Of a stretch of 64,000 nt of DNA, positions 36,003 through 44,102 are shown in pieces (position 1 is the stretch's first letter; each line of letters begins with the position of its first letter). Source of the stretch: Actinotalea solisilvae (GTDB lineage: Bacteria; Actinomycetota; Actinomycetes; Actinomycetales; Cellulomonadaceae); contig NZ_JADDKQ010000021.1 in assembly GCF_016464425.1 (NCBI RefSeq), positions 1 through 64,000 of the forward strand, given 5' to 3'. The translations under genes were made by a program, and so were the position numbers. The notes under the pieces are model-generated. The model made no database searches. It was not told where the DNA came from and saw only the letters and a list, made by a program, of their open reading frames with translations.

Positions 36003-36868
36003 GCGCCGCGACGGCCGTCCGGCCCGACGTCGCCCCGACCGCCCCGCGCACGCCCGTGCGCCCGGTCACCTTCGGCCGCCTCGTCGCGTCCGAGTGGATC
36101 AAGCTGCGCAGCCTGCGCTCGACGTGGTGGACGCTGGGCGTGGCCGCGCTCTTCGTCGTCGCCATGGGTGTGCTCCAGACCTGGGGCACCTCGACCGACC
36201 CGGCGAACTTCGGGTCGGGCGTCTCGCAGAGCGCCGCGACCTTCGTCACGGGCGGCTGGGTCGTCGCGCAGCTCGTCGTGTGCGTGCTCGGGGTCCTCGT
36301 GGTCACCGGCGAGTACGGCACCGGGCAGATCCGCTCGACCTTCACGGCCGAGCCGCGCCGCGTGCCCGTGCTCGGCGCGAAGCTCCTCGTCCTCGTCGGG
36401 ACGGTCGCCGCGGCGATGACGCTCGCCGTCGCCGTCGCGTGGGCCGGCTCCGCCGCCTGGTTCGACGACCTCGGCCTCACCGTCGACCTCACGAACCCGA
36501 GCGACCTGCGCGTCCTGCTCGGCACGCCGCTCTACCTCGCGACCGTCGCGGCGCTCGCGTTCGCCTTCGGCGCGCTCGTGCGGAACTCGGCCGCGGGCAT
36601 CGCGACCGTGCTCGGCCTGCTGCTCGTCGTCGAGAACGCGTTCTTCCTCATCCCGGGGCGGTTCGTCGAGCTCGCCGGGCCGTTCCTGCCCTCGCGGGCC
36701 GGCAGCCTCGTGCTCCAGGACGACGCGAGCCTCGAGGCCGAGGCGATGTGGGCCGAGATGTCGGACGTCGCCGCGCTCGGGCCGTGGCAGGGGTACGGCG
36801 TCCTCGTCGCCTGGGTCGCGGTGCTGCTCGCGGGCGCCGTCGTGCTGCTGCGCCGCCGGGACGCCTGA
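35999..36868 (+). CDS. ABC transporter permease (unit 1)
   Basis: A 289-residue membrane protein with about six helices. It opens with the cytoplasmic signature FGRLVASEWIKLRSLRSTWW and has VVTGEYGTGQIRSTFTAEP between helices 2 and 3, typical of ABC-2-type (YhaP/NatB-like) permeases. It ends GYGVLVAWVAVLLAGAVVLL then RRRDA. The GTG start overlaps the ATPase stop by 4 bases. It is paralogous to the permeases at 37977 and 41139. Confidence 0.93.
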   Translation: MSAATAVRPDVAPTAPRTPVRPVTFGRLVASEWIKLRSLRSTWWTLGVAALFVVAMGVLQTWGTSTDPANFGSGVSQSAATFVTGGWVVAQLVVCVLGVLVVTGEYGTGQIRSTFTAEPRRVPVLGAKLLVLVGTVAAAMTLAVAVAWAGSAAWFDDLGLTVDLTNPSDLRVLLGTPLYLATVAALAFAFGALVRNSAAGIATVLGLLLVVENAFFLIPGRFVELAGPFLPSRAGSLVLQDDASLEAEAMWAEMSDVAALGPWQGYGVLVAWVAVLLAGAVVLLRRRDA

Positions 36869-36929
36869 CGGTCCGGCGGCGGGACCACCGCCGTCCGGCC
36901 CCGGCGCTGCCCGCCGGACGGCGGAGCGC

Positions 36930-37038
36930 ATCATCCTCACGGCGTAGCGGGAGGGTCGGGAGATCTCCGTCTCCCGACCCTCCCGCCGCGTGCGGCGCCC
37001 CCTCTACGTTCGAGGGGTACCACCGACGAGGAGGAACG
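36930..37038 (+). promoter_or_regulatory. Promoter of ABC unit 2, diverged 35-bp-spaced sites
   Basis: TCCTCACGG at 36934 and a degenerate GTCTCCCGAC at 36969 occupy the same positions as the unit 1 and unit 3 sites. TACGTT at 37005-37010 is again 36 bases beyond the second site. GAGGAGG precedes the ATG at 37039. Confidence 0.6.
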
Positions 37039-37980
37039 ATGATCGAGGCCACAGGTCTCACGAAGAGGTACGGGCAGAAGACCGCCGTCGACGGCGTGTC
37101 CTTCACCGTCCGCCCGGGCATGGTGACCGGGTTCCTGGGCCCCAACGGGGCCGGCAAGTCCACCACCATGCGCATGATCGTGGGGCTGGACCGCCCCACC
37201 GCCGGCACCGTCACGGTCAACGGCAAGCCGTACGCCGAGCACCGCGCGCCGCTCGGCGAGGTCGGGACGCTGCTCGAGGCGAAGGCCGTCCACACGGGCC
37301 GCTCGGCCCGCAACCACCTGCTCGCCCTCGCGGCGACCCACGGCATCGGGCGGCGCCGCGTCGACGAGGTCATCGAGATGACCGGCCTGGGCGCGGTCGC
37401 CGGCAAGCGCGTCGGCGGCTTCTCGCTCGGCATGGGCCAGCGGCTCGGCATCGCCGCCGCGATGCTCGGCGACCCGCGCACGCTCATCCTCGACGAGCCG
37501 GTCAACGGCCTCGACCCCGAGGGCGTCCTGTGGGTGCGCACGCTGCTGCGGCACCTCGCCGCCGAGGGCCGCACGGTCTTCCTGTCCTCGCACCTCATGA
37601 GCGAGATGGCGCTGACCGCGGACCACATCGTCGTCATCGGGCGCGGACGGATCATCGCCGACGCCCCGGTCACGGACGTCGTCGCGGGGGCCGCGAGCGC
37701 GGGCACCGTGCGCGTCCGCACGCCGCACGCCGACGCGCTCCAGCACGCGCTCGCCGGGCCGGGCATCACGACGACCCCGCTCGAGCAGGGCCTCTTCGAG
37801 GTCGTGGGCAGCACCGCGGCCGCGATCGGCGAAGCCGCCGCGGCCGCCGGCGTCGTGCTCCACGAGCTCACCCCCGTCCACGGCTCCCTCGAGGACGCCT
37901 ACATGCAGCTCACGGCCGAGGAGGTCGAGTACCACTCGACGCCCGTGCCCGCGACGACCACCGAAGGAGTCCTGCGATGA
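37039..37980 (+). CDS. ABC transporter ATP-binding protein (unit 2)
   Basis: A 313-residue ATPase of the same length as the unit 1 ATPase and nearly identical to it over the first 220 residues (same GPNGAGKST Walker A at 34-42, SLGMGQR signature, LILDEP Walker B). The C-terminal 90 residues have diverged (VRTPHADALQHALAGPGITT), which may alter partner choice. It overlaps its permease by an ATGA. A recent local duplication is the simplest origin. Confidence 0.95.
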   Translation: MIEATGLTKRYGQKTAVDGVSFTVRPGMVTGFLGPNGAGKSTTMRMIVGLDRPTAGTVTVNGKPYAEHRAPLGEVGTLLEAKAVHTGRSARNHLLALAATHGIGRRRVDEVIEMTGLGAVAGKRVGGFSLGMGQRLGIAAAMLGDPRTLILDEPVNGLDPEGVLWVRTLLRHLAAEGRTVFLSSHLMSEMALTADHIVVIGRGRIIADAPVTDVVAGAASAGTVRVRTPHADALQHALAGPGITTTPLEQGLFEVVGSTAAAIGEAAAAAGVVLHELTPVHGSLEDAYMQLTAEEVEYHSTPVPATTTEGVLR

Positions 37981-38837
37981 CCGCCGTCGCCTCCCCCGCG
38001 CTGCCGGCACGGCCGCGCGTCCAGGTCCGCCCCTCGAGCTTCGGCCGCCTCGTCGCCGCCGAGTGGATCAAGTTCCGCACGCTGCGCTCGACGTGGTGGA
38101 CGCTCGGCGTCGGCGCGGCGCTCATGGTCGCGCTCGCCGTCCTGCAGACGTGGGGCACGACGACGATCGCCGAGGAGGCCGGCGGCTTCCCCGACCTGAG
38201 CGGCGCCGCGTACATCACGGGCGGCGCGTTCCTCGGCCAGCTCGCGTTCGTCGTCCTCGGCGTCCTCGCCATCACCGGCGAGTACGGCACCGGCATGATC
38301 CGCTCGACGTTCGCCGCCGCCCCGCGTCGCCTGCCCGTGCTGTGGGCCAAGCTCGTCGTGATGTTCGCGGCGGTCTTCGTCGTCTCGCTCGTGGCGGTCG
38401 CCGTCGCGTGGCTCGGCAGCATGGCGTGGTTCGACGAGCTCGGCCTCTCGGTCGACCTGTCGAGCAGCGAGGACGTGCGCATCATCCTGGGCACCGCCCT
38501 CTACCTCGCGACGACGACGGCGCTCGCCTACGCGATCGGCGCGCTCGTGCGGGTCTCGGCCGCCGGCATCGCGATCGTGCTCGGGCTCCTGCTCGTCGTG
38601 GAGATCGCGTTCGCGGCCATCCCGTGGCGCCCGCTCCAGGTGCTCGCGCCCTTCCTGCCGTCGAGCGCGGGCGGCCGGCTCATGATGGACGACGCGTCGA
38701 TCGAGTCGAGCCGCGCGTTCGCCGAGGCGAGCGACGTCGTGTCGCTCACCCCCTGGCAGGGCTACGGCGTCCTCGTGGCGTGGGTGGCCGTGCTGCTCGC
38801 GGTGGCGGCCGTGCTCCTGCGTCGGAGGGACGCCTGA
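37977..38837 (+). CDS. ABC transporter permease (unit 2)
   Basis: A 286-residue ABC-2-type permease with about six helices. The same frame marks appear as in unit 1: FGRLVAAEWIKFRTLRSTWW, AITGEYGTGMIRSTFAAAP and the GYGVLVAWVAVLLAVAAVLL last helix followed by RRRDA. ATG start at 37977 overlaps the ATPase stop. The stop itself overlaps a CTG that appears to start the next gene, a histidine kinase. Confidence 0.93.
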   Translation: MTAVASPALPARPRVQVRPSSFGRLVAAEWIKFRTLRSTWWTLGVGAALMVALAVLQTWGTTTIAEEAGGFPDLSGAAYITGGAFLGQLAFVVLGVLAITGEYGTGMIRSTFAAAPRRLPVLWAKLVVMFAAVFVVSLVAVAVAWLGSMAWFDELGLSVDLSSSEDVRIILGTALYLATTTALAYAIGALVRVSAAGIAIVLGLLLVVEIAFAAIPWRPLQVLAPFLPSSAGGRLMMDDASIESSRAFAEASDVVSLTPWQGYGVLVAWVAVLLAVAAVLLRRRDA

Positions 38838-40201
38838 GCACGTCCGCCGCGGCGCCGGCGCCCCCCGGGGCGCCGGCGCCGTTCACCGAGCTGTCGGCGC
38901 GTCGGCTGGGGCCGGTGCGCCGCTTCGTCGTGCGGCACCCCGTGGTCGTCGACGTGCTCGTCGTCCTGTGGTTCGTCGTCGTCGCGCTGCTCGGCCCGCT
39001 CATCACCGCGGACGGCATGCGCTACGACTCCGTCGCCGCGAACGACGGGCTGGCCCGGGCCGTGCCCTGGTGGGCGGGCGCCGTGACGATCGCGGGCGTC
39101 GTCGCGCTCAGCCGGCGTCGCGCGCGCCCGCTCGCGGTGACCGCGACCATGACCGGTCTCGCCGTCGTCTCCCTCGCAGGCACCGGCCAGGTCGGCGGCC
39201 TCGACCTCGGCATCGCCTTCGGGACCTACGCCGTCGCGGCGACGTACCGGCCGACCGTCACCTGGCGCACCGCGGGGGCGGCGGTCGCGGTCGTCGCGGC
39301 CGCCGGGCTGCTGCTGCCGCTGCCGCGCCGCGCGGCCTACCTCGTGGACGGCTGGGAGCCGCCCGAGGACCTCGGGGGCACGCTCACGGACCCCGTCGCG
39401 CGCGGCGAGTGGGCCGGCTCGACGCTCGCCCTCGTCGCCGTGCTGCTGCTGGCCATCGCGATCGGGACGAGCGTGCGCAACCGCCGGCTCCACCTGGCCG
39501 ACCTCGTCGACCGCGCGAACGCGCTCGCGCGCGACCGCGAGCGGCAGGTCCAGCTCGCGCGCGCCGCCGAGCGGGCCACGATCGCCCGCGAGATGCACGA
39601 CGTCGTCGCGCACAGCCTGTCCGTGATGATCGCGCTCGGCGACGGCGCCAACGCGGCCCTCGACCGGGCGCCCGACCGCTCGCTCGCCGCGCTCGCCGAG
39701 CTCTCGGCGACCGGGCGCACCGCGCTGGGCGACATCCGCCGGATCTTCGGGGTCCTCGACGACGGGGCCGGCACCAGCGCGCCCGCCGACCCGTCGCCGG
39801 AGGGCCTCGACCTCACCGGGCTCGTCGAGCGCTTCCGCGCCGCCGGGCTGCCGGTCCGCGCCACCGGGCTCGGCGACCCCGGGCTCGCGCAGGCGGGGAC
39901 GACCCTGCGCCTCGCGGTGCACCGCATCGCGCAGGAGGCGCTCACCAACGCGCTCCGGTACGCACCGGGCACCGCCGGCGTCGAGCTCGCGCTGCGGCGC
40001 ACCGAGGGCGCCCTCGAGATCGAGGTCGTGGACCGCGGGCCCGCCGCCCCCGTCCCCGCCAGCGAGGGCTCGGGCCGCGGCCTCGTCGGCATGAGCGAGC
40101 GGGCCGCGGTGCACGGCGGGACCGTGGAGGCCGGCCCGTTCGCGGGCGGGTGGCGGGTCCGCGCGCGCCTGCCCTGGCCGCAGGACGCCGACGCCGGCTG
40201 A
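38834..40201 (+). CDS. Sensor histidine kinase 1 (NarL/DesK-type, HisKA_3)
   Basis: A 455-residue membrane kinase. About five helices form the sensor part (40-215). The dimerisation box is RATIAREMHDVVAHSLSVMI with phosphoacceptor His near residue 255, then a HATPase_c domain with EALTNALRYAPG and GSGRGLVGMSERA. It shares the opening FTELSARRLGPVRRF with kinase 2, and no ATG/GTG/TTG precedes that conserved stretch in frame. The start is therefore probably the CTG at 38834, which overlaps the permease stop (CTGA) and has GGAGGG 4 bases upstream. GTG at 38915 is the alternative. It lacks its own response regulator gene. Confidence 0.88.
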   Translation: MSTSAAAPAPPGAPAPFTELSARRLGPVRRFVVRHPVVVDVLVVLWFVVVALLGPLITADGMRYDSVAANDGLARAVPWWAGAVTIAGVVALSRRRARPLAVTATMTGLAVVSLAGTGQVGGLDLGIAFGTYAVAATYRPTVTWRTAGAAVAVVAAAGLLLPLPRRAAYLVDGWEPPEDLGGTLTDPVARGEWAGSTLALVAVLLLAIAIGTSVRNRRLHLADLVDRANALARDRERQVQLARAAERATIAREMHDVVAHSLSVMIALGDGANAALDRAPDRSLAALAELSATGRTALGDIRRIFGVLDDGAGTSAPADPSPEGLDLTGLVERFRAAGLPVRATGLGDPGLAQAGTTLRLAVHRIAQEALTNALRYAPGTAGVELALRRTEGALEIEVVDRGPAAPVPASEGSGRGLVGMSERAAVHGGTVEAGPFAGGWRVRARLPWPQDADAG

Positions 40202-40207
40202 GGCGCG

Positions 40208-40618
40208 TCAGCCCAGTCGCTCGAGCCGGTCGAGCGAGAGCTCCCAGCCCTCGGCGTGCCCGCTCGCGTCGTCCGCGTCCGCGAGGCCGGAGTGCACCAG
40301 GACGAGGCGCGTGCCGCCGTCGTCCGCGGGCGCGAGGTCGACGCGGACCTGCGAGGCCGGGTCCTCCGACGTCGTCCACCGCCAGGTGAACGCGACGAGC
40401 CGGGCGGGCTCGAGCGCCGTGTACTCGCCCTCGGCGACGTAGCGTCCCTCGCCCATGTCCACGCGGTACCGGCCGCCGACGACGGCGTCGGCGGTCACGG
40501 CGAGCGCGAGGTCGGGGTTCGGGCAGAACCAGCGGCCCAGCAGCCCGGGGTCGGTCCAGGCGGCGTAGACCCGCTCGGGCGGGGCGGCGAGGGTGCGTTC
40601 GACGCGGATCTCGGTCAT
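40208..40618 (-). CDS. SRPBCC/AHSA1 domain protein
   Basis: A 136-residue START-like protein (IRVERTLAAPPERVYAAWTD, then LGRWFCPNP) of the AHSA1/activator-of-Hsp90-like family, which folds as a hydrophobic-ligand cavity. It closes with the usual GWELSLDRLERL helix. The ATG at 40618 overlaps the ArsR stop (ATGA). This ArsR-AHSA1 gene pair is widespread in bacteria; the ligand is unknown. Confidence 0.92.
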   Translation of the reverse strand: MTEIRVERTLAAPPERVYAAWTDPGLLGRWFCPNPDLALAVTADAVVGGRYRVDMGEGRYVAEGEYTALEPARLVAFTWRWTTSEDPASQVRVDLAPADDGGTRLVLVHSGLADADDASGHAEGWELSLDRLERLG

Positions 40619-40962
40619 CGGTCGTCCTGCCTCTCGTCGTCGAGCAGCGCCTCGAGGCGGTCGAGGCTCGCCGTCCAGAAGGAGCGCATGTCGCCCAGCC
40701 AGGCGTGCGCCTCGGCGAGGGCGGCGGGGCGCAGCGCGCACTCGACCGTGCGGCCCACGCGGCGGCGCGTCACCAGCCCGGCGTCCACGAGCACGGCCAC
40801 GTGCTTGGTGAACGCGGGCAGGGACATCGCGTGCTCGGCCGCGAGGACGCCGACCGTCGCAGGCCCGTCCGCGAGCCGACGGACGACGGTCCGGCGGGTG
40901 GGGTCTCCCAGGGCGCGGAAGGTCCGGCTGAGGGTCGCGCCGGTCGGTTCCACGAGCGACAC
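40615..40962 (-). CDS. ArsR-family transcriptional regulator
   Basis: A 115-residue winged-helix repressor. SRTFRALGDPTRRTVVRRLA opens the fold. The recognition helix is about MSLPAFTKHVAVLVDAGLV (46-64) and the wing TRRRVGRTVECALRP. No CxC or other clear metal-binding cysteine set is present, so it is not a classical metal sensor. GTG start at 40962 overlaps a perfect palindrome that is probably its own operator. Confidence 0.93.
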   Translation of the reverse strand: MSLVEPTGATLSRTFRALGDPTRRTVVRRLADGPATVGVLAAEHAMSLPAFTKHVAVLVDAGLVTRRRVGRTVECALRPAALAEAHAWLGDMRSFWTASLDRLEALLDDERQDDR

Positions 40963-40979
40963 TTAACCACATGGTTAAG
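40962..40979. promoter_or_regulatory. ArsR operator palindrome
   Basis: CTTAACCACATGGTTAAG is a perfect 8-bp inverted repeat with a 2-base centre. Its left edge touches the arsR start codon (40960-40962). It is also the only AT-rich patch in the region, so it stands out sharply. Binding would block arsR-AHSA1 transcription. It lies 42 bases left of the unit 3 sites, so crosstalk is possible but not shown. Confidence 0.82.
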
Positions 40980-41014
40980 CGATGTCGCCAGCCCGGGCCA
41001 CCGCGAGGACGACG

Positions 41015-41138
41015 TCGTCATCCTCGCGGGGTAGCCGCCGCGCGCCGCGATCTCGTCCTCGCGGGCGTCCCCGCCCCGTCGCGCCGTCCGTAGCGTCGGT
41101 GCCGACCGCACGACCGCTCGTCCCGCAGGAGATCCGCC
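41015..41138 (+). promoter_or_regulatory. Promoter of ABC unit 3 (lone permease), two 35-bp-spaced sites
   Basis: TCCTCGCGGG begins at 41021 and again at 41056, exactly 35 bases apart. The -10-like TAGCGT at 41091-41096 lies 35 bases after the second site. GATCTCGTCCTCGCGGGCGT is identical here (41049) and before unit 1 (34986). CAGGAG precedes the ATG at 41139. Confidence 0.7.
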
Positions 41139-41990
41139 ATGACCACGCTCGCCGTCCCCGCACCCGCCCTGGTGGCACGGCCCCGCACCCCGGTGCAGCC
41201 GCCGACGACGACCCGGCTCGTGCGGTCCGAGTGGATCAAGCTGCGCTCCCTGCGCTCGACCTGGTGGGCGCTCGCCGCGAGCGTCGCCGTCGTCGTGCTC
41301 CTGGCGGTGAGCCGGGCCTCGAGCATCGCGCGGGTCCCCGAGGCGATCGGCGCGCCGAGCATGGTGGGCGCCGTCTACGTGACGTCGGGCGCCGCGATCG
41401 TGCAGCTCGTCCTGTGCGTGCTGGCCGTCCTCGCCGTCACCGGCGAGTACCGGACCGGGCAGATCCGGTCGAGCCTCGTGGCCGTCCCGACCCGGCTGCC
41501 CGTGCTCGGCGCCAAGCTGGCCGTGGTCGTCGCCACGGTCCTCGTGACGTCGGTGGTCGCCGTCGGGCTCGCGTGGGCGGCGAGCGCCTCGTGGCTCGAC
41601 GTGTCGCAGATGCCGGTCGACCTGGGTGACCCGGACGAGCTGCGGATCCTGCTCGGGACCCCGCTGTACCTCGCGACCGTCGCCGCGCTCGCGTTCGGCA
41701 TCGGCGCGCTCGTGCGGAGCTCGGCCGGCGGCATCGCCGTCGTCGTCGGCCTGCTGCTGGTCGTCGAGAACGCCGTCGCGCTCCTCCCGTGGGCGCCGCT
41801 CCAGGCCGTGAGCCCGTACCTCCCCGCGACGGCCGGCAACCGCCTGCTCACCTCCGACCTCGTCGGGTCGGTCACGACGACGTCGGCGAGCACCACGCTC
41901 TCCCCGTGGCAGGGCTACGGCGTGCTCGTGGCGTGGGTCGTCGTCGTCCTCGCCGCCGCCGCGGTGCTGCTGCGCCGGCGGGACGCCTGA
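41139..41990 (+). CDS. ABC transporter permease without partner ATPase (unit 3)
   Basis: A 283-residue ABC-2-type permease, a third paralogue of the permeases at 35999 and 37977 (TTRLVRSEWIKLRSLRSTWW; AVTGEYRTGQIRSSLVAVP; GYGVLVAWVVVVLAAAAVLL then RRRDA). No ATPase gene accompanies it. It probably borrows the ATPase of unit 1 or 2, whose N-terminal halves are nearly identical and whose promoters share the same sites. Start ATG at 41139. Confidence 0.92.
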   Translation: MTTLAVPAPALVARPRTPVQPPTTTRLVRSEWIKLRSLRSTWWALAASVAVVVLLAVSRASSIARVPEAIGAPSMVGAVYVTSGAAIVQLVLCVLAVLAVTGEYRTGQIRSSLVAVPTRLPVLGAKLAVVVATVLVTSVVAVGLAWAASASWLDVSQMPVDLGDPDELRILLGTPLYLATVAALAFGIGALVRSSAGGIAVVVGLLLVVENAVALLPWAPLQAVSPYLPATAGNRLLTSDLVGSVTTTSASTTLSPWQGYGVLVAWVVVVLAAAAVLLRRRDA

Positions 41991-42051
41991 GCGCCGTGCG
42001 CGGCCGCGGCCCGCGGTGCGCGGCACCCGCCCGACCTGGGAGAGTGCTGCC

Positions 42052-43428
42052 GTGGGCCGCCAGCGCGTGACGGACGGGGAGCCGCCCGCCGGGGCGCCGC
42101 TGTTCACCGAGCTGTCGGCGCGGCGCCTCGGGCCGGTCCGACGCTTCTTCGTCCGGCGGCCCGGCGTCATGGACGCCCTCGTCATGGCCGTGTTCTGCGG
42201 CACGGGCCTGCTCCTGGCCGGCGGCGCCCGCAGCATGTACCCGCTCGACGAGGTCCTGGGCCGGGTCGCCGCCGAGCGCATGGAGCTGTGGGGCGTCGGG
42301 CTGGTCGCCGCGGGCACGGTCGCGCTCGCGTGGCGCCGGCGCCGGCCCGTGACGGTCGCGGTCGTCATGGGCCTGCTCGGCGCGACGGCGCTCGTGACGA
42401 GCGGCGCGACGAACGGCTACGAGCTGGGCGTCCCCTTCGCCCTCTACGCCGTGGCCGCCGCGCGGCCGGCGCTCGTGACGTGGTGGACGTTCGGCGGCAC
42501 CGTCGTCGCCCTGCTCCTCGGCGGCATGACGGAGCTCGCGATCCAGGTCGGCGCGATGACGCTCGGCTACTCGACCACCCCCGTCCCCGGCGCCGACGGG
42601 GCCGTGGAGGTGGTCGTCGAGGCCACGGGCGGCCAGGTCTGGGCGTACCACGCGGCGTCCGTCGTCCTGCCCGCGCTGCTCGCCGTCGCCATCGGGACGA
42701 GCGTGCGGAACCGGCGCCTGCACGTGGCGGACCTCGTCGACCGGGCCAACGCCCTGGCGCGCGACCGCGACCAGCAGGCGCAGCTGGCCCGGGCCGCCGA
42801 GCGGGCCCGGATCGCGCGCGAGATGCACGACGTCGTCGCGCACAGCCTCACGGCGATGATCGCGCTCGGCGACGGCGCGGCCTCGAGCGTCCGCGACGCG
42901 CCCGAGCGGTCCCGGACCGCGCTCGACGAGCTCTCGGCGACCGGCCGGGCCGCCCTCGCGGACATGCGTCGCCTCCTGGGCGTGCTGCACGGCGACGACG
43001 CCGACGACGGCGCGGTGCCGTTCGAGCCGCAGCCGACCGCGCCCGACCTGGGCGTGCTCGTCGAGCGGTTCCGCGCCGCCGGCCTGCCGGTGCGGGCGAC
43101 CGGCCTCGGCGACGACGTCCTCCCTGCGGACCCCAGCCTTCAGCTCGCGGTGGTCCGCATCGTCGAGGAGGCGCTCGGCAACGCGCAGCGTCACGCGCAT
43201 GGCACGCTCGGGGTCGAGCTGGCGGTCCGCCGGCTCCCGGGCGGCGTGGAGGTCGACGTCGTCGACCAGGGCACGGGCGTGCCGGCCCGGGCGCGCGAGG
43301 GGACGAGGCGCGGGCTCATCGGGATGGACGAGCGGGCCGCGGTGTACGGCGGGACGGTCGAGGCCGGCCCGCACGGGAACGGGTGGCGGGTGCACGCCTG
43401 GCTGCCCTGGGACGAGGGGACGAGATGA
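42052..43428 (+). CDS. Sensor histidine kinase 2 (NarL/DesK-type, HisKA_3)
   Basis: A 458-residue kinase, full-length paralogue of kinase 1. Sensor helices lie at about 35-220; RARIAREMHDVVAHSLTAMI carries the phosphoacceptor His near residue 259, followed by HATPase_c (EALGNAQRHAHG, GTRRGLIGMDERA). The sensor half has diverged more than the catalytic half, with a longer extracytoplasmic loop (STTPVPGADGAVEVVVEATG). The GTG at 42052 follows GGGAGAG by 7 bases. Stop overlaps the response regulator start, so the two form a two-component system. Confidence 0.94.
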   Translation: MGRQRVTDGEPPAGAPLFTELSARRLGPVRRFFVRRPGVMDALVMAVFCGTGLLLAGGARSMYPLDEVLGRVAAERMELWGVGLVAAGTVALAWRRRRPVTVAVVMGLLGATALVTSGATNGYELGVPFALYAVAAARPALVTWWTFGGTVVALLLGGMTELAIQVGAMTLGYSTTPVPGADGAVEVVVEATGGQVWAYHAASVVLPALLAVAIGTSVRNRRLHVADLVDRANALARDRDQQAQLARAAERARIAREMHDVVAHSLTAMIALGDGAASSVRDAPERSRTALDELSATGRAALADMRRLLGVLHGDDADDGAVPFEPQPTAPDLGVLVERFRAAGLPVRATGLGDDVLPADPSLQLAVVRIVEEALGNAQRHAHGTLGVELAVRRLPGGVEVDVVDQGTGVPARAREGTRRGLIGMDERAAVYGGTVEAGPHGNGWRVHAWLPWDEGTR

Positions 43429-44102
43429 CGACGAGGATCCTGCTGGTCGACGACCAGGCACTGCTGCGCATGGGCTTCCGGCTCGTGCTCGAGGCCGAGG
43501 ACGACCTGGAGGTCGTGGGCGAGGCGGGTGACGGCCGCGCGGCGGTCGACCAGGTCGCGGCGCTGCGGCCCGACGTCGTGCTCATGGACGTGCGGATGCC
43601 GAACGTCAACGGGATCGAGGCGACCGAACGCATCGCCGCCGCCCACCCGGAGACGCGCGTGCTCATCCTCACCACGTTCGACCTCGACGAGTACGCGTTC
43701 GCGGCGCTGCGCGCGGGGGCGAGCGGCTTCCTCCTCAAGGACGCCCGGCCCGCCGAGCTCGTCGCGGCCGTGCGGACCGTGGCGTCGGGCGACGCCGTCG
43801 TCTCGCCGCGCGTGACGCGGCGCATGCTCGAGCTCTTCTCGGGGCAGCTGCCCGCGCCGGGCGACCCCGAGCCGGACGGGACGGACCCGCGCCTCGCCGA
43901 GCTCACCCCGCGCGAGCTCGAGGTGCTGCGCTGCGTCGCCGACGGGCAGTCCAACGCGGAGGTGGCCGAGCGGCTGTTCCTCTCGGAGGCGACCGTGAAG
44001 ACGCACGTCGGCCGCGTGCTCGCGAAGCTGGGCGTGCGCGACCGGGTCCAGGCCGTCGTCCTCGCCTACGAGACGGGGCTCGTGCGCACCTCCGCGGGCT
44101 GA
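43425..44102 (+). CDS. NarL/LuxR-family response regulator
   Basis: A 225-residue regulator. The receiver domain has the acidic pocket D9-D10, phosphorylation site D55 (VVLMDVRMPN) and conserved Lys in GFLLKDARP. The C-terminal LuxR-type HTH (about 155-220) reads LTPRELEVLRCVADGQSNAE then ATVKTHVGRVLAKLGVRDRV. ATG at 43425 overlaps the kinase 2 stop. It is the only response regulator in the cluster and the natural candidate for binding the paired sites before the three ABC units. Confidence 0.96.
   Translation: MTTRILLVDDQALLRMGFRLVLEAEDDLEVVGEAGDGRAAVDQVAALRPDVVLMDVRMPNVNGIEATERIAAAHPETRVLILTTFDLDEYAFAALRAGASGFLLKDARPAELVAAVRTVASGDAVVSPRVTRRMLELFSGQLPAPGDPEPDGTDPRLAELTPRELEVLRCVADGQSNAEVAERLFLSEATVKTHVGRVLAKLGVRDRVQAVVLAYETGLVRTSAG

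Noticed and set aside
41006-41031. GAGGACGACGTCGTCATCCTC as one long operator palindrome
   Set aside because: GAGGA-CGACGTCG-TCATCCTC is only partly symmetrical, and the unit 1 and unit 2 promoters lack it. The 35-bp spaced TCCTCGCGG pair explains all three.
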